DNA from: a bacterium | Lineage (GTDB): Bacteria; Krumholzibacteriota; Krumholzibacteriia; LZORAL124-64-63 | Assembly: GCA_016703265.1 (NCBI GenBank) | Contig: JADJCK010000014.1 | Location: 1-64,000 of the forward strand | Length of the DNA: 64,000 nucleotides | Direction of reading: 5' to 3' | Shown here: positions 34,097 to 42,600 of the stretch, piece by piece | Position numbering within the stretch: the first letter of the stretch is position 1 | Layout of the letters: every line of letters starts with the position of its first letter | Translations under genes and position numbers: made by a program | Notes under the pieces: generated by a model | The model's input: only the letters and a program-made list of their open reading frames with translations | Databases searched by the model: none | What the model was told of the DNA's origin: nothing

Positions 34097-35314
34097 TCAA
34101 CGCCCGCCGGCCGGGCGCGCGCGCGCCAGCGTGCCGTAGTACAGTTCACCGGTGCCCGGGCGCGACGGGTCTGCCGCACGCGAGGACGGCGAGGGAACCG
34201 ATTCGCCGTCGCTTCCGGGCCGTGCTGCCGAGGCATCCAGCAGAGCCACGTACGGAGCCAGGCTGAGGTCGAGCCGCTCACGCAGCGCCTTCGCGCCCTG
34301 TTCGTCGCCGCGGATCTCGTGCAGCGCGATCGCCGTCACCGCGTACTCGGCGTGCGCGGAATCGAGCCGGTCGGCCGCCAGTGACAGCTGCAGCGGGATC
34401 ACGGAGAAGCCTTCGGCCTGCAGAACCAGCGCCGCATCGCCCAGGTTGCGCGCTGCACGTTCAGGATTGCCGGCCACCGCCAGCGCCGCACAGGAGACTC
34501 CGAGGGCCACGGCAAACCAGTCGCCGTGGCCACGGGCCAGGGCCGGAGCCGGCGCGAGTCGGCGCGCACCCTCGAGTGCCTGCACCAGCCAGGCCAGGGC
34601 GCCGAGCACGACGGCCCCTGCAGCCATCAGGATCGAGAACTCGAGCAGGTCTGCGGCCGCGCGGTCGGGCACCGTCGTGGCCAGGTGGCGCCACATGTCC
34701 ATGGCGTTTCCCAGCACGGCCACACCAAGGGCCGCCGGCCACAGGGCCCACAACCACAGCGAGGCGCGCCACCGGCTGCCACCGACAAGCATGCCGCAGC
34801 CGGGAGCGATCAGGCCCAGCGCGCACACGGCCAGGCGCGAACGCAACCAGCGGTTCTGCCGATGCGGCGGCGGCACCTGCGCGGCGGCGAACTGCACCGC
34901 GCGCGCCCAGGCGCTGAAGCCGCCGATGGTCGCCAGCGCGGCGAGCGTGCCCCAGGCCAACGGCGTCGCCAGCGTGGTGACGGGCACGAACCGGGAGTAC
35001 GGCACCAGGGCGATCACGGCGCCGGCCAGGGCCGATGCGATACCGAGCGTCAACCAGCCGTGATGTCGTCGACCATCGGGCGTCAACAGCAGCGCAGCCG
35101 GCCCCAGCAGCCAGGTCAACCCCAGCAGCAGGGCATAGTGCATGGTCGGTGCGGTCGCGGGGGACGACGCGGCGGAGGCGTCGCGACGCGGCATCTGGTA
35201 CGGTCCGCGGGCCGTCAGCGGGGTGATGGGCGTGGAGGTCGCTTTCCGGGTGCGGTCCCTGATGTCCAGGACGTCCCCGGCTTCCATCACGTTGAGCTTC
35301 TCGTCGTTCCTCAT
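34097..35314 (-). CDS. Polytopic membrane protein of unknown function
   Basis: 405 residues; the start (complement of 35312-35314) follows GGAAGGA, which rules out the far longer frame upstream. An N-terminal cytoplasmic segment of about 55 residues (MRNDEKLNVMEAGDVLDIRDR) precedes seven or eight membrane helices (HYALLLGLTWLLGPAALLL; WLTLGIASALAGAVIALVPY; LLEFSILMAAGAVVLGALAWLV and others). The C-terminal 120 residues are soluble, with helices SLAADRLDSAHAEYAVTAIAL. No family recognised. It is divergent from the PNGase F-like gene. Confidence 0.6.
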   Translation of the reverse strand: MRNDEKLNVMEAGDVLDIRDRTRKATSTPITPLTARGPYQMPRRDASAASSPATAPTMHYALLLGLTWLLGPAALLLTPDGRRHHGWLTLGIASALAGAVIALVPYSRFVPVTTLATPLAWGTLAALATIGGFSAWARAVQFAAAQVPPPHRQNRWLRSRLAVCALGLIAPGCGMLVGGSRWRASLWLWALWPAALGVAVLGNAMDMWRHLATTVPDRAAADLLEFSILMAAGAVVLGALAWLVQALEGARRLAPAPALARGHGDWFAVALGVSCAALAVAGNPERAARNLGDAALVLQAEGFSVIPLQLSLAADRLDSAHAEYAVTAIALHEIRGDEQGAKALRERLDLSLAPYVALLDASAARPGSDGESVPSPSSRAADPSRPGTGELYYGTLARARPAGGR

Positions 35315-35491
35315 GGGTCCTTCCCCGGGCCATCGCCTTGACGGGTGTTGCGCCCGACCGGGCATCTCTGTGGGGAACGTCGTGCAAGCGACGTTCCCAG
35401 CCGCCGCCGCACCGTGTATGCTCGTCGGCGCGGCCAGGACAAGCGCACCTGCAATGACACATCGGTGGCAACGGGCAAGGGAGTTCGCGGC

Positions 35492-36508
35492 ATGACCGGA
35501 AGCACGGGACGATGGCGGGAGGGCGCAGTGGCCGTGTGCCTCGGGGTGATGCTGGCGGGATGCGGCGCGCGCGTCGAGTCGCCGCCGCCGCTTGTGGTGC
35601 CGCTGTTCGAGAACGTGACCGTGCACTTCACCCCTGCCGACAGCACGCGCTACGACACGCCGGTGGCCACGGCGCGCGACAACGGCCGCGTGATGGCCAC
35701 CTACCGCGAACTCTCTCCCCCGCGCGGACCGGCGAAGGTGACGTTGCGCCTGGCGGTGCGGCCCATCCGCCAGGACATCCGCAGCGTGGTCGACCGCTGG
35801 GACCGCGCCGGCTCGGTGCGCCTGCTGCGGCCGGGCATGGCGCCGGTCGAGTTGTGCCGCTTCATGACCGCCTACGGCGGCCCCATCGAGCACGAGGTCG
35901 ATGTCACGCGCGTGGCGCCGCTCCTGGGCGGGCACTGCGCCTTCGAGGTCTTCATCGACACCTGGGTGACGCCGGCCTGGGAAGTGGATGCGGCCCTGGT
36001 GTTCACGGTGGCGGATGACGGCAGCGTGGCCCGGCCTGCCTGGGCCCACGGCGCCCTGTTGCCGGCCGGGAACCTGACGGCGGCATCGCCCCTGGCCGAG
36101 ACGACCGTGACCGTGCCGGAAGGACTGCGGCGGGTGGAACTGGCCGCCATCTCGACCGGCCACTGCACCGACGGCACCGACGCCGACGAGTTCATCACCA
36201 AGGACAACGTCATCAGCGTTGACGGGCGCGAAGTGCTGCGCTGGCGGCCGTGGCGCGACGATTGCGATGAACTGCGGGCCATCAACCCGTATTGCGCGCG
36301 CTGGTCGGACGGCTCGTGGAGCAGTGACTACGAGCGCAGCGGCTGGTGCCCGGGCGACGTCGCGCTGCCCCAGGTCGTCGACCTGACGGCCTGGCTGACG
36401 CCCGGCACCCACACGGTAAGCTGGCGCGTCGAGGACATCCGGCCGGCCAACGCCGAAGGCCATCACGGGTACTGGCGCGTGTCGGCGATGCTGGCGGGGT
36501 GGCGCTGA
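35492..36508 (+). CDS. PNGase F-like lipoprotein (peptide-N4-glycosidase family)
   Basis: 338 residues from ATG 35492 behind AAGGGAG. Lipobox LAGC ends the signal peptide. Two jelly-roll halves follow as in PNGase F. The N-terminal half has FENVTVHFTPADSTRYDTP and the block SVVDRWDRAGSVRLLRPGM...FMTAYGGPIEHEVDVT. The C-terminal half has AAISTGHCTDGTDADEFI, VDGREVLRWRPWRDDCDEL and WSSDYERSGWCPGDVALP, all very close to the PNGase F C-terminal domain (RPWRDDC, SDYxRSxWCPG). The enzyme would release N-glycans from glycoproteins by hydrolysing the Asn amide. I did not map all three catalytic acids, so activity is probable rather than certain. Confidence 0.8.
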   Translation: MTGSTGRWREGAVAVCLGVMLAGCGARVESPPPLVVPLFENVTVHFTPADSTRYDTPVATARDNGRVMATYRELSPPRGPAKVTLRLAVRPIRQDIRSVVDRWDRAGSVRLLRPGMAPVELCRFMTAYGGPIEHEVDVTRVAPLLGGHCAFEVFIDTWVTPAWEVDAALVFTVADDGSVARPAWAHGALLPAGNLTAASPLAETTVTVPEGLRRVELAAISTGHCTDGTDADEFITKDNVISVDGREVLRWRPWRDDCDELRAINPYCARWSDGSWSSDYERSGWCPGDVALPQVVDLTAWLTPGTHTVSWRVEDIRPANAEGHHGYWRVSAMLAGWR

Positions 36509-36600
36509 CGACAGTTACCTTGAGCGCACCCCTGACCCCGCCCGAATTGAACCCGGGGGATCAACAGATCGCCCGTTGCCCTGAGGCCAGGAGGAAAGCC

Positions 36601-37560
36601 ATGAGCGCGTTCCGTCGTTCCTTCGCTGCCGCCGTTGTGTTGGCCGCCAGCCTTGCTGCGTTTCCAGGCGCGCAGGCCGTCGCCGATCCCGGGGACGCCA
36701 CCTACGAAGTCACCTTCGATGTCAGCTGGAGCGCGGACACGCATCCGGTCATGTTCCCTTCCAATGCGCACTTCTCGGGCCTGGTGGGCGGCACGCACAG
36801 CCCTGCCGTCCAGTTCTGGACGCCCGGCACGCTGGCCAGCCTCGGCATCAAGCGCATGGCCGAGTGGGGCCAGCAGACGACGCTGGCCGGCGAGGTGCAG
36901 GCGGCCATCGGCGCCGGCACGGCCGGCAGCGTGCTCCTGGGACCGGCCATCGCCACGCTGCCAGGCTCGGCCTCGCTGCAGTTCACGGCCACGCCTTCGC
37001 ATCCGCTGGTGACGCTGGTGACGATGATCGCGCCGAGCCCCGACTGGTTCGTGGGCGTGATGGGACTGGACCTGCGCCCGGGCGGCGAATGGGTCGAAGA
37101 GGCGACAGCCGTGCTGTACCCCTGGGACGCGGGCACCGACAGCGGCGCCAGCTACGCCTCGGGGGACATTCCCACGGTGCCGCCGGTGCCGCTGTTCGCG
37201 ATCATGGACACGCCGTTCACGCCCGGCGAACCCCTCGGCACCTTTACATTCCGCCTGCAGTCGGTGGCCGCGGTGCCGCCGGCGCCGACGCTGACGGCAC
37301 TCGCCTACCCGAACCCGTTCAACCCGCGCGTGACCATCGACTGGCAGGCGCCACAGGGCACCGATGTGACGGTGACGGTTTTCGACGCGAACGGCCGCCG
37401 CGTGCGAGAGGTCTTCCAGGAGAACAACGCGGCAGAGCGCGGTCGCGCCACCTGGGACGGCAGGGACGACGCCGGCCGCGCGGTGGCGGCCGGATCGTAC
37501 GTGTATGTGGTGCAGGCCGGCGAGCAGCGCACCAGTGGCCGCCTGACCCTGGTGAAGTAG
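36601..37560 (+). CDS. Secreted Spondin_N-domain protein with FlgD-like sorting module
   Basis: 319 residues from ATG 36601 behind AGGAGG. Signal peptide ends near GAQA-VA. Residues 30-225 form a Spondin_N domain: YEVTFDVSWSADTHPVMFP, then AHFSGLVGGTHSPAVQFW and TLASLGIKRMAEWG, then PSPDWFVGVMGLDLRPGGEW. In animals this domain occurs in F-spondin adhesion proteins; in bacteria it occurs in secreted proteins of unknown role, perhaps binding lipids or matrix. The C-terminus is the FlgD/T9SS-like module (AYPNPFNPRVTIDWQAP, WDGRDDAGRAVAAGSYVY). It follows the PNGase F-like gene by 92 bases and may be cotranscribed. Confidence 0.88.
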   Translation: MSAFRRSFAAAVVLAASLAAFPGAQAVADPGDATYEVTFDVSWSADTHPVMFPSNAHFSGLVGGTHSPAVQFWTPGTLASLGIKRMAEWGQQTTLAGEVQAAIGAGTAGSVLLGPAIATLPGSASLQFTATPSHPLVTLVTMIAPSPDWFVGVMGLDLRPGGEWVEEATAVLYPWDAGTDSGASYASGDIPTVPPVPLFAIMDTPFTPGEPLGTFTFRLQSVAAVPPAPTLTALAYPNPFNPRVTIDWQAPQGTDVTVTVFDANGRRVREVFQENNAAERGRATWDGRDDAGRAVAAGSYVYVVQAGEQRTSGRLTLVK

Positions 37561-37587
37561 GCGTACAGACGCCGGGCGCGGCGGACG

Positions 37588-39822
37588 CTACCGCACGAGC
37601 GTCAGCCGCGCCGCACCGGCGGCATCCCCCGCGCTGAGCCGGCAGACGAAGGTGCCCGAAGCCAGGGCGCGTCCGGCGTCATCGCGCCCGTCCCACGCCA
37701 CCTGCTGGCGTCCGGCCGGCAGCGGCCCGTCCACCAGCGTGCGCAGGCGACGGCCCGCCAGATCGAAGATCTCGAGGCGCGCCTGCGCCGCCGCAGCCGG
37801 CAGGTCCACGATGATGCGCGTGGACGGGTTGAACGGGTTGGGCTGGGCGCCGACGACCCGCAGCCGCGCTGTCGGCACTCCCGCAACATCATCCACACCG
37901 CTGAAAGGCCGTGCGATCTCGGCCGCGAGCCACGCCTTGTTCTCCGGCGTGACCAGGATGTGCTCCTGGTTGGCGACCGGGAAGTAGACGGCGTCGAAGG
38001 CGCTGTGGGCCGCGGGATCGGCCAGGCCGGCGATGTTCGTGTACGGGTCGGCGAGGTCGAGCGCCAGTGCGCTGATCGTCGGGATGAAGCAGTGGTTGGG
38101 GTACAGCGCGACGATGTCGCCGTAAGGGGCCGGCGTGGCATCCATGTCGGCCAGCGAGGCGCGCCAGCCGCCGGGCGCGCTGTCCAGCGGCAGCGTGCCG
38201 TTCACGGTCACGTTCAGTTCGTCGTTGGGCAGCGGCCAGATGCGGTCGATGAGCCCGCGCAGGATCTGCTGCGAACCGCCGTTGGGCACCGCCCAGACAT
38301 TGCCGATCAAATCGACCAGGAAGCTGTAGTACTCGTAGGAGATGAGCTGCGTTCCCGGCGCGTAACCCTGGCCCTGCGCGGCGCCGCTGCCGTTGGCCAC
38401 GGCCACCTTGCGCAGGTCCTGCGGCCAGTTGCCGACCGCGGCCAGATCGGCGAGGAATGCCGCGCGCTGCGGGTCGGCCTGGCCCGTGGCGCCGCCCACG
38501 GAATGGTGATAGAGCAGCATCTGCCGCGCGGCGGGCCGGTCAAGCCGGCTGAGCAGGTACCCCGCATCGGTCGACTCGACCTGGAACAGCTGCAGCCAGT
38601 ACTGCACGCCGAGCGGGATGTTCGCGCCCAGCTGCGGGCTGTCGAACGAGATGAATGCGCGTGCGTTGTGGTCCACTCCCTGATGTTCGAGCCAGGCCAG
38701 CGCGTAGCGCGAGACCAGGCCGCCCATGCTGGCGCCGATGACGATCCTGTCCCGTCCGTCCGGTTGCGCGAGCTCGACCTGGCGCAACAGTTCGGTCAGG
38801 ATCATCGCATTGCGGCGCATGTCGTCGGTCGAGTCGTTGAAGTTCAGGACCACGGCGTCGAACCCGTCGGCGCGCAGTTCCTCCAGCATGTTCTCCTGGT
38901 TGAGCAGGTCGTACAGCTCGTCCCAGTCCATGATGTTGTCCATGTCGAAGCCCTCGACGATGACCACCGGCTCGGTCACCGTGGCGTGGCCCGGGGCGAG
39001 GTAGACGTAGGCCTCTCCGAATCCGTAGACACCCTGGAACGGCACCGTCGCCGTGATGGGCCAGGTCGCCGTCGGCAGGGGCGCGGCCAGTGCCGCGACC
39101 TCGAAGCTGAAGGTCGCCTCGCGCACGACGCCGCTGCCGACGTCGGCGCGCAGGCGCAGCGTGCGCGGGCCGGCTGCGTCGTAGCTCGCGGTGAACGGCT
39201 CATCGGCGCGCAGCGGGCGCCAGCCACGGCCGTCGGCCAGGTCCGCTTCCAGCTTCGGCGCCTGCGGGCCGTCGATCGCCAGCAGTGACGACGGCAGGAC
39301 GAAGGTGACGTTCGCGCCGTGGTACGTGCGCGGCACCAGCGCTGCAGCGGCAAAGGCGCGCTGTGCCAGGTACGGCGAGGTGACGACGGCAGCCGGCGTC
39401 TCCACCAGGCGGTCGCCCTGCATCTCCACCAGCCCCAGTTCCAGGGCGTCGGGCCGCAGCCGGGCGTAGCCGGCATCGAGCAGCGCGATGGGCACCAGGC
39501 CCGCTGACTTCGCGCGCCGCGCCTCGTCGCGCGCCTGCTCCGGCGTGGGCCAGCCGGCCGGTTCTTCCGTCGAGGCCAGCCGCAGTTCGTGGAGCATCTG
39601 GCGCCACGACGCCGCGTCCACCGCCGGGCCGGCGCCGCTGCCGTCCTGCTGCGCCAGGCCTGACATGGGCAGGGCCCGGTCATACAGGCGGCCGCCCGGA
39701 ATGCGGGCGGTGTCCAGGCCTTCCAGGGCGGTGACGGCCTGCTGGAACGGTGAGACCGCGGCGGCGGTGCCGGCGGCGGCGCACAAAACCAGGATGAAGA
39801 AGGCGCGGATCAGGCGGGGCAT
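37588..39822 (-). CDS. Secreted alpha/beta hydrolase (lipase-like) with FlgD-like sorting module
   Basis: 744 residues. The start (complement of 39820-39822) follows GAGGAG. Signal peptide ends near AAA-VS. After a beta-rich N-terminal half comes a lipase-like alpha/beta hydrolase: VTEPVVIVEGFDMDN, then the helix region, then RIVIGASMGGLVSRYALAW with GxSxG nucleophile elbow GASMG, and an Asp/His pair further on (ISFDSPQLGANIP; YPNHCFIPTISAL). The end has AQPNPFNPSTRIIVDLP and WDGRDDAGRALASGTF, the sorting module. It likely hydrolyses extracellular lipids or esters. It converges with the Spondin_N gene, 27 bases apart. Confidence 0.82.
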   Translation of the reverse strand: MPRLIRAFFILVLCAAAGTAAAVSPFQQAVTALEGLDTARIPGGRLYDRALPMSGLAQQDGSGAGPAVDAASWRQMLHELRLASTEEPAGWPTPEQARDEARRAKSAGLVPIALLDAGYARLRPDALELGLVEMQGDRLVETPAAVVTSPYLAQRAFAAAALVPRTYHGANVTFVLPSSLLAIDGPQAPKLEADLADGRGWRPLRADEPFTASYDAAGPRTLRLRADVGSGVVREATFSFEVAALAAPLPTATWPITATVPFQGVYGFGEAYVYLAPGHATVTEPVVIVEGFDMDNIMDWDELYDLLNQENMLEELRADGFDAVVLNFNDSTDDMRRNAMILTELLRQVELAQPDGRDRIVIGASMGGLVSRYALAWLEHQGVDHNARAFISFDSPQLGANIPLGVQYWLQLFQVESTDAGYLLSRLDRPAARQMLLYHHSVGGATGQADPQRAAFLADLAAVGNWPQDLRKVAVANGSGAAQGQGYAPGTQLISYEYYSFLVDLIGNVWAVPNGGSQQILRGLIDRIWPLPNDELNVTVNGTLPLDSAPGGWRASLADMDATPAPYGDIVALYPNHCFIPTISALALDLADPYTNIAGLADPAAHSAFDAVYFPVANQEHILVTPENKAWLAAEIARPFSGVDDVAGVPTARLRVVGAQPNPFNPSTRIIVDLPAAAAQARLEIFDLAGRRLRTLVDGPLPAGRQQVAWDGRDDAGRALASGTFVCRLSAGDAAGAARLTLVR

Positions 39823-40049
39823 GCTGGTCTCCTCGTCCGGGGTCCCATCGGGCGCGATTCGAAGGCGATATTGTAGCACCGATGGCTCGTCCGGACCGGT
39901 CCGATAGCGAAACCGGGTTCCAGCCGGCCGGTGAAGGAACCAGGCCGGGTGTCGACCCGTCGCGGTTGACTCGGTTTGCTGTTGTCGCCATCCTGTCGCG
40001 GCACGCACGTCGATGTGCCGCGAAGCCACATCCCACCGGAGGTATCCCC

Positions 40050-40490
40050 GTGCCCACCGCCTGGAAAGGCCTTCTCGTCGGCGGCCTGCTGCCCGCCCTC
40101 TGCTTCGGCATGACCGGGGTGCTGCAGAAGGTCTACGGCCGTGCCGGCGGCGGCGCCGGCTGGTACCTGCCGCTCGTCGGGTTGGGCGTGGCCGCCACCG
40201 GCCTGGCGGCGCTGCCGCTGCTCGGCGACCGCGCCCTGACGGCGCGGGCAGGCGTGGCTGCCCTCGGCATCGGCCTGAGCTGGGGCCTGGGGATGATCGC
40301 GGTCATGCTGGGGCTCAGCCGGTTCGGGGCGCCGCTCTCGAAGCTGGCGCCGCTCTACAACCTGAACACGCTGGTGGTGGTCGTGCTGGCGCTGGTGCTC
40401 TTCGCCGAGAGCCGGGAAGTCGACACGCCGAAGCTGCTGGGCGGGGCGGCGCTGATCATGGCCGGGGCGGCGCTCGTGGCGCGCGCCTGA
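40050..40490 (+). CDS. EamA-like half-transporter membrane protein
   Basis: 146 residues, five membrane segments, the size of a single EamA repeat. It starts at GTG 40050 behind GGAGG, giving MPTAWKGLLVGGLLPALCFG. The C-terminal SKLAPLYNLNTLVVVVLALVLFAE and LLGGAALIMAGAALVA are classic EamA/DMT elements. Single-repeat members pair to make transporters or act as SMR-like exporters; the substrate is unknown. It converges with the YkgJ-type gene, four bases apart. Confidence 0.78.
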   Translation: MPTAWKGLLVGGLLPALCFGMTGVLQKVYGRAGGGAGWYLPLVGLGVAATGLAALPLLGDRALTARAGVAALGIGLSWGLGMIAVMLGLSRFGAPLSKLAPLYNLNTLVVVVLALVLFAESREVDTPKLLGGAALIMAGAALVARA

Positions 40491-40494
40491 GGCC

Positions 40495-41295
40495 TCAGGG
40501 ACGGCCGCGGCGCCGGGCCGCCGCGGCGCCGGCCAGCTTGAGGAACGGCGCGAGCGCCGCGTCGGTCCATTTCGGGATGATGCGCTTGCGCAGCCGGATC
40601 GTCTGGTCGCCGCGGTCGTGCATCATCCGGGCGCACTCGTAGGGGCGCCCGGCGTAGATCGAGCACTTGCCGCGGTCGAAGAAGATGCAGCGGCCCGGCT
40701 GCGCGATCTCGGCCAGGCTCCAGCGGCTGCCGGGCTTCTTGCCGTCGCGCAGCTTGTGGGGCATGACGCCCGAGCGCTCGGTGCCGTCGGCCAGGCGCGT
40801 GACCCCGATCGCCAGGTACTTACGGAAGGTCTCCTCCACCGACAGCCCCAGGTGGCGCGCCAGGGCCGGGATCTGGTTGGGCATGAACCATCCGGGAGCG
40901 TTCTGGCAGGCGGCGCGGCAGTTGTCGCACGAGCAGCTCGTGACCGAGAAGTCCTCCTGCTCCTTCGGCTGGGGAGCGCGGGCCGGGACGATGGCGAAAG
41001 CCGGGGCGGCCGCGCGTGCCGGGCGCAGCGAACGCGCCGGTCCACCGGCACCGGTGGGGCGCCTGGCGCCGACCGGCTTGTCGCCGAGGGGACGCTTCTC
41101 GCCCATCGGACGCTTTTCGCCGACGGGACGCTTTTCGCCGACGGGTCGCTTGTCGCCGATGGGCCTGTCGCCGACGGGACGCTTGTCGCCCGCTGCAGGT
41201 CTGGCCCCGGCTGCGGGCTTGGCGCGCGCTGTCGGCTTGGCGGCCGGGCGCGGCGTCCGCGACGTGTGCGACGTGTTCCTGTGCTTCTGCTTCAT
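40495..41295 (-). CDS. YkgJ-family cysteine cluster protein with repeat-bearing basic N-tail
   Basis: 266 residues. The C-terminal 150 residues are the YkgJ/CxxCxxxxC zinc- or iron-binding domain: TSCSCDNCRAACQNAPGWF, then RWSLAEIAQPGRCIFFDRGKCSIYAGRPYECARMMH. These eight or so Cys residues likely hold a metal or Fe-S cluster; the family is thought to act on proteins or amino acids but is not assigned. The first 110 residues are basic, disordered and repetitive, with six copies of a D/E-KRPxG unit at residues 36-76. Such a tail is unusual for the family and suggests RNA or DNA binding. ATG complement of 41293-41295. Confidence 0.8.
   Translation of the reverse strand: MKQKHRNTSHTSRTPRPAAKPTARAKPAAGARPAAGDKRPVGDRPIGDKRPVGEKRPVGEKRPMGEKRPLGDKPVGARRPTGAGGPARSLRPARAAAPAFAIVPARAPQPKEQEDFSVTSCSCDNCRAACQNAPGWFMPNQIPALARHLGLSVEETFRKYLAIGVTRLADGTERSGVMPHKLRDGKKPGSRWSLAEIAQPGRCIFFDRGKCSIYAGRPYECARMMHDRGDQTIRLRKRIIPKWTDAALAPFLKLAGAAAARRRGRP
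41068..41190 (-). repeat. In-frame 18-bp tandem repeats coding GDKRPV-type units
   Basis: The DNA encoding residues 36-76 of the YkgJ-type protein is an imperfect 18-base repeat (units near ACGGGACGCTTTTCGCCG on the plus strand), about six copies. Copy number could vary by slippage without breaking the frame. Confidence 0.75.
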
Positions 41296-41392
41296 GACCC
41301 ACCTCGGGGGGATGGCGCTGGCTCGCTCACCCCAATCCTGCTATGAATGGCCCTCCAGCGCCAGCCCTGTCCCGCGAGACCCGGGAGCGACA

Positions 41393-42378
41393 ATGGCACG
41401 CGTCAAGGATCCAGACCCCCAGCCGACCGCCACCACCCTGCGCATCGGCGTCAGCGCCTGCCTGCTCGGGCAGGAAGTGCGCTTCGATGGCGGCCACAAG
41501 CACGACCGCTGGCTGACCGGAACGCTGGCCACCTGGTGCGAGCTGGTGCCGGTGTGCCCCGAGATCGAGGTGGGCATGGGCACCCCCCGCGAGTCGGTGC
41601 GGCTGGAGGGCGACGCCGATGCGCCGCGCATGGTGGCGCCGCGCGCTCCGGCGTGGACTGGACCGCGCCGATGAACGACTTGAGCCGGCGGCGGGCGCGG
41701 GAAATGGCTGCGGCAGACCTTGACGGGTTCGTCCTCAAGAAGAACTCGCCGAGCTGCGGGCTGTTTCGGGTCAAAGTATACCCCGACCGCGGGATGCCCG
41801 CCCGGGGCGGGCGGGGGCTCTTCGCCGCCGCCCTGGTCGCGGCCTGCCCGCTGCTGCCGGTCGAGGAAGAGGGCCGCCTGACCGACCCGCGCCTGCGCGA
41901 GAACTTCGTCGAGCGCATCTTCGCCTATCGCCGGGCCAGGCAGGTGTTCAGCGGACGCTGGGCCCGCGGCGCCGTCGTGGCCTTCCACAGTCGCGAGAAA
42001 TACCTGCTGATGGCCCACAGCCCGCGGCACTACCAGGAGCTCGGCAGGCTCGTGGCGGGCATCGCCCAGGTACCGCCCGCCCGCTTCCGCGACCAGTACC
42101 TGGCCCTCTACCTGGAGGCGCTGGCGGTCCTGGCTACCCCGCGGCGGCATGTCAACGCCCTCCAGCACGTGGCCGGACACCTGCGCGGGCAGGTTTCCGA
42201 CGCCGAGCAGAAGCGCCTCCTGGCGGTCATCGACGACTACGGCCGCGGACTGGTTCCCCTCATCGTCCCGGCGACGCTCCTGCGCCATTACGTCGAGTTG
42301 CACGACGTGCCGTACGTGAAGGACCAGGTCTACCTGAACCCCCATCCGCGCGAGTTGATGCTCCGCAACCACGTCTAG
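41393..42378 (+). pseudogene. DUF523-DUF1722 (YbgA-like) protein with a frameshift
   Basis: From ATG 41393 the frame codes the start of DUF523: RIGVSACLLGQEVRFDGGHK, then VPVCPEIEVGMGTPRES. Near 41640-41650 it slips, and the rest continues in another frame as SGVDWTAPMNDLSRRRARE, then FVLKKNSPSCGLFRV and the DUF1722 domain (VAFHSREKYLLMAHSPRHYQ). The single-frame version would end early at about 41674. Three cysteines (ACLLG, VPVCPE, SPSCG) match the [4Fe-4S] ligands of the DUF523 thiouracil desulfidase TudS, so the first domain may desulfurise thio-bases. One missing base explains the break; it may be an error or a true mutation. Confidence 0.75.
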
Positions 42379-42446
42379 GCGGCACCGCGGCAGGGTTGCG
42401 GCGATGCGTCACATCGCGATTTCCCGGCGTTGGGACCGATTGCGGG

Positions 42447-42474
42447 TTGACACATTTTCCAGTTGCCATATTTT
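42447..42474 (+). promoter_or_regulatory. Promoter of the kamA operon
   Basis: Consensus TTGACA (42447-42452), a 16-base spacer and TATTTT (42469-42474) in an AT-rich island of an otherwise GC-rich region, 126 bases before the kamA start. It should drive the four-gene operon. Confidence 0.55.
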
Positions 42475-42600
42475 CTGCGCGAACTCTGCTGTTCTCTCGC
42501 GAATCTTTCGGGTCGCGCGCGGGTAGTCAGGGATCTTCCGGCGGCGGCGTCCCGCCCTTGCCGGTCACGGAGGTACGGTCAGTCCTCACGGAGGCAGACC

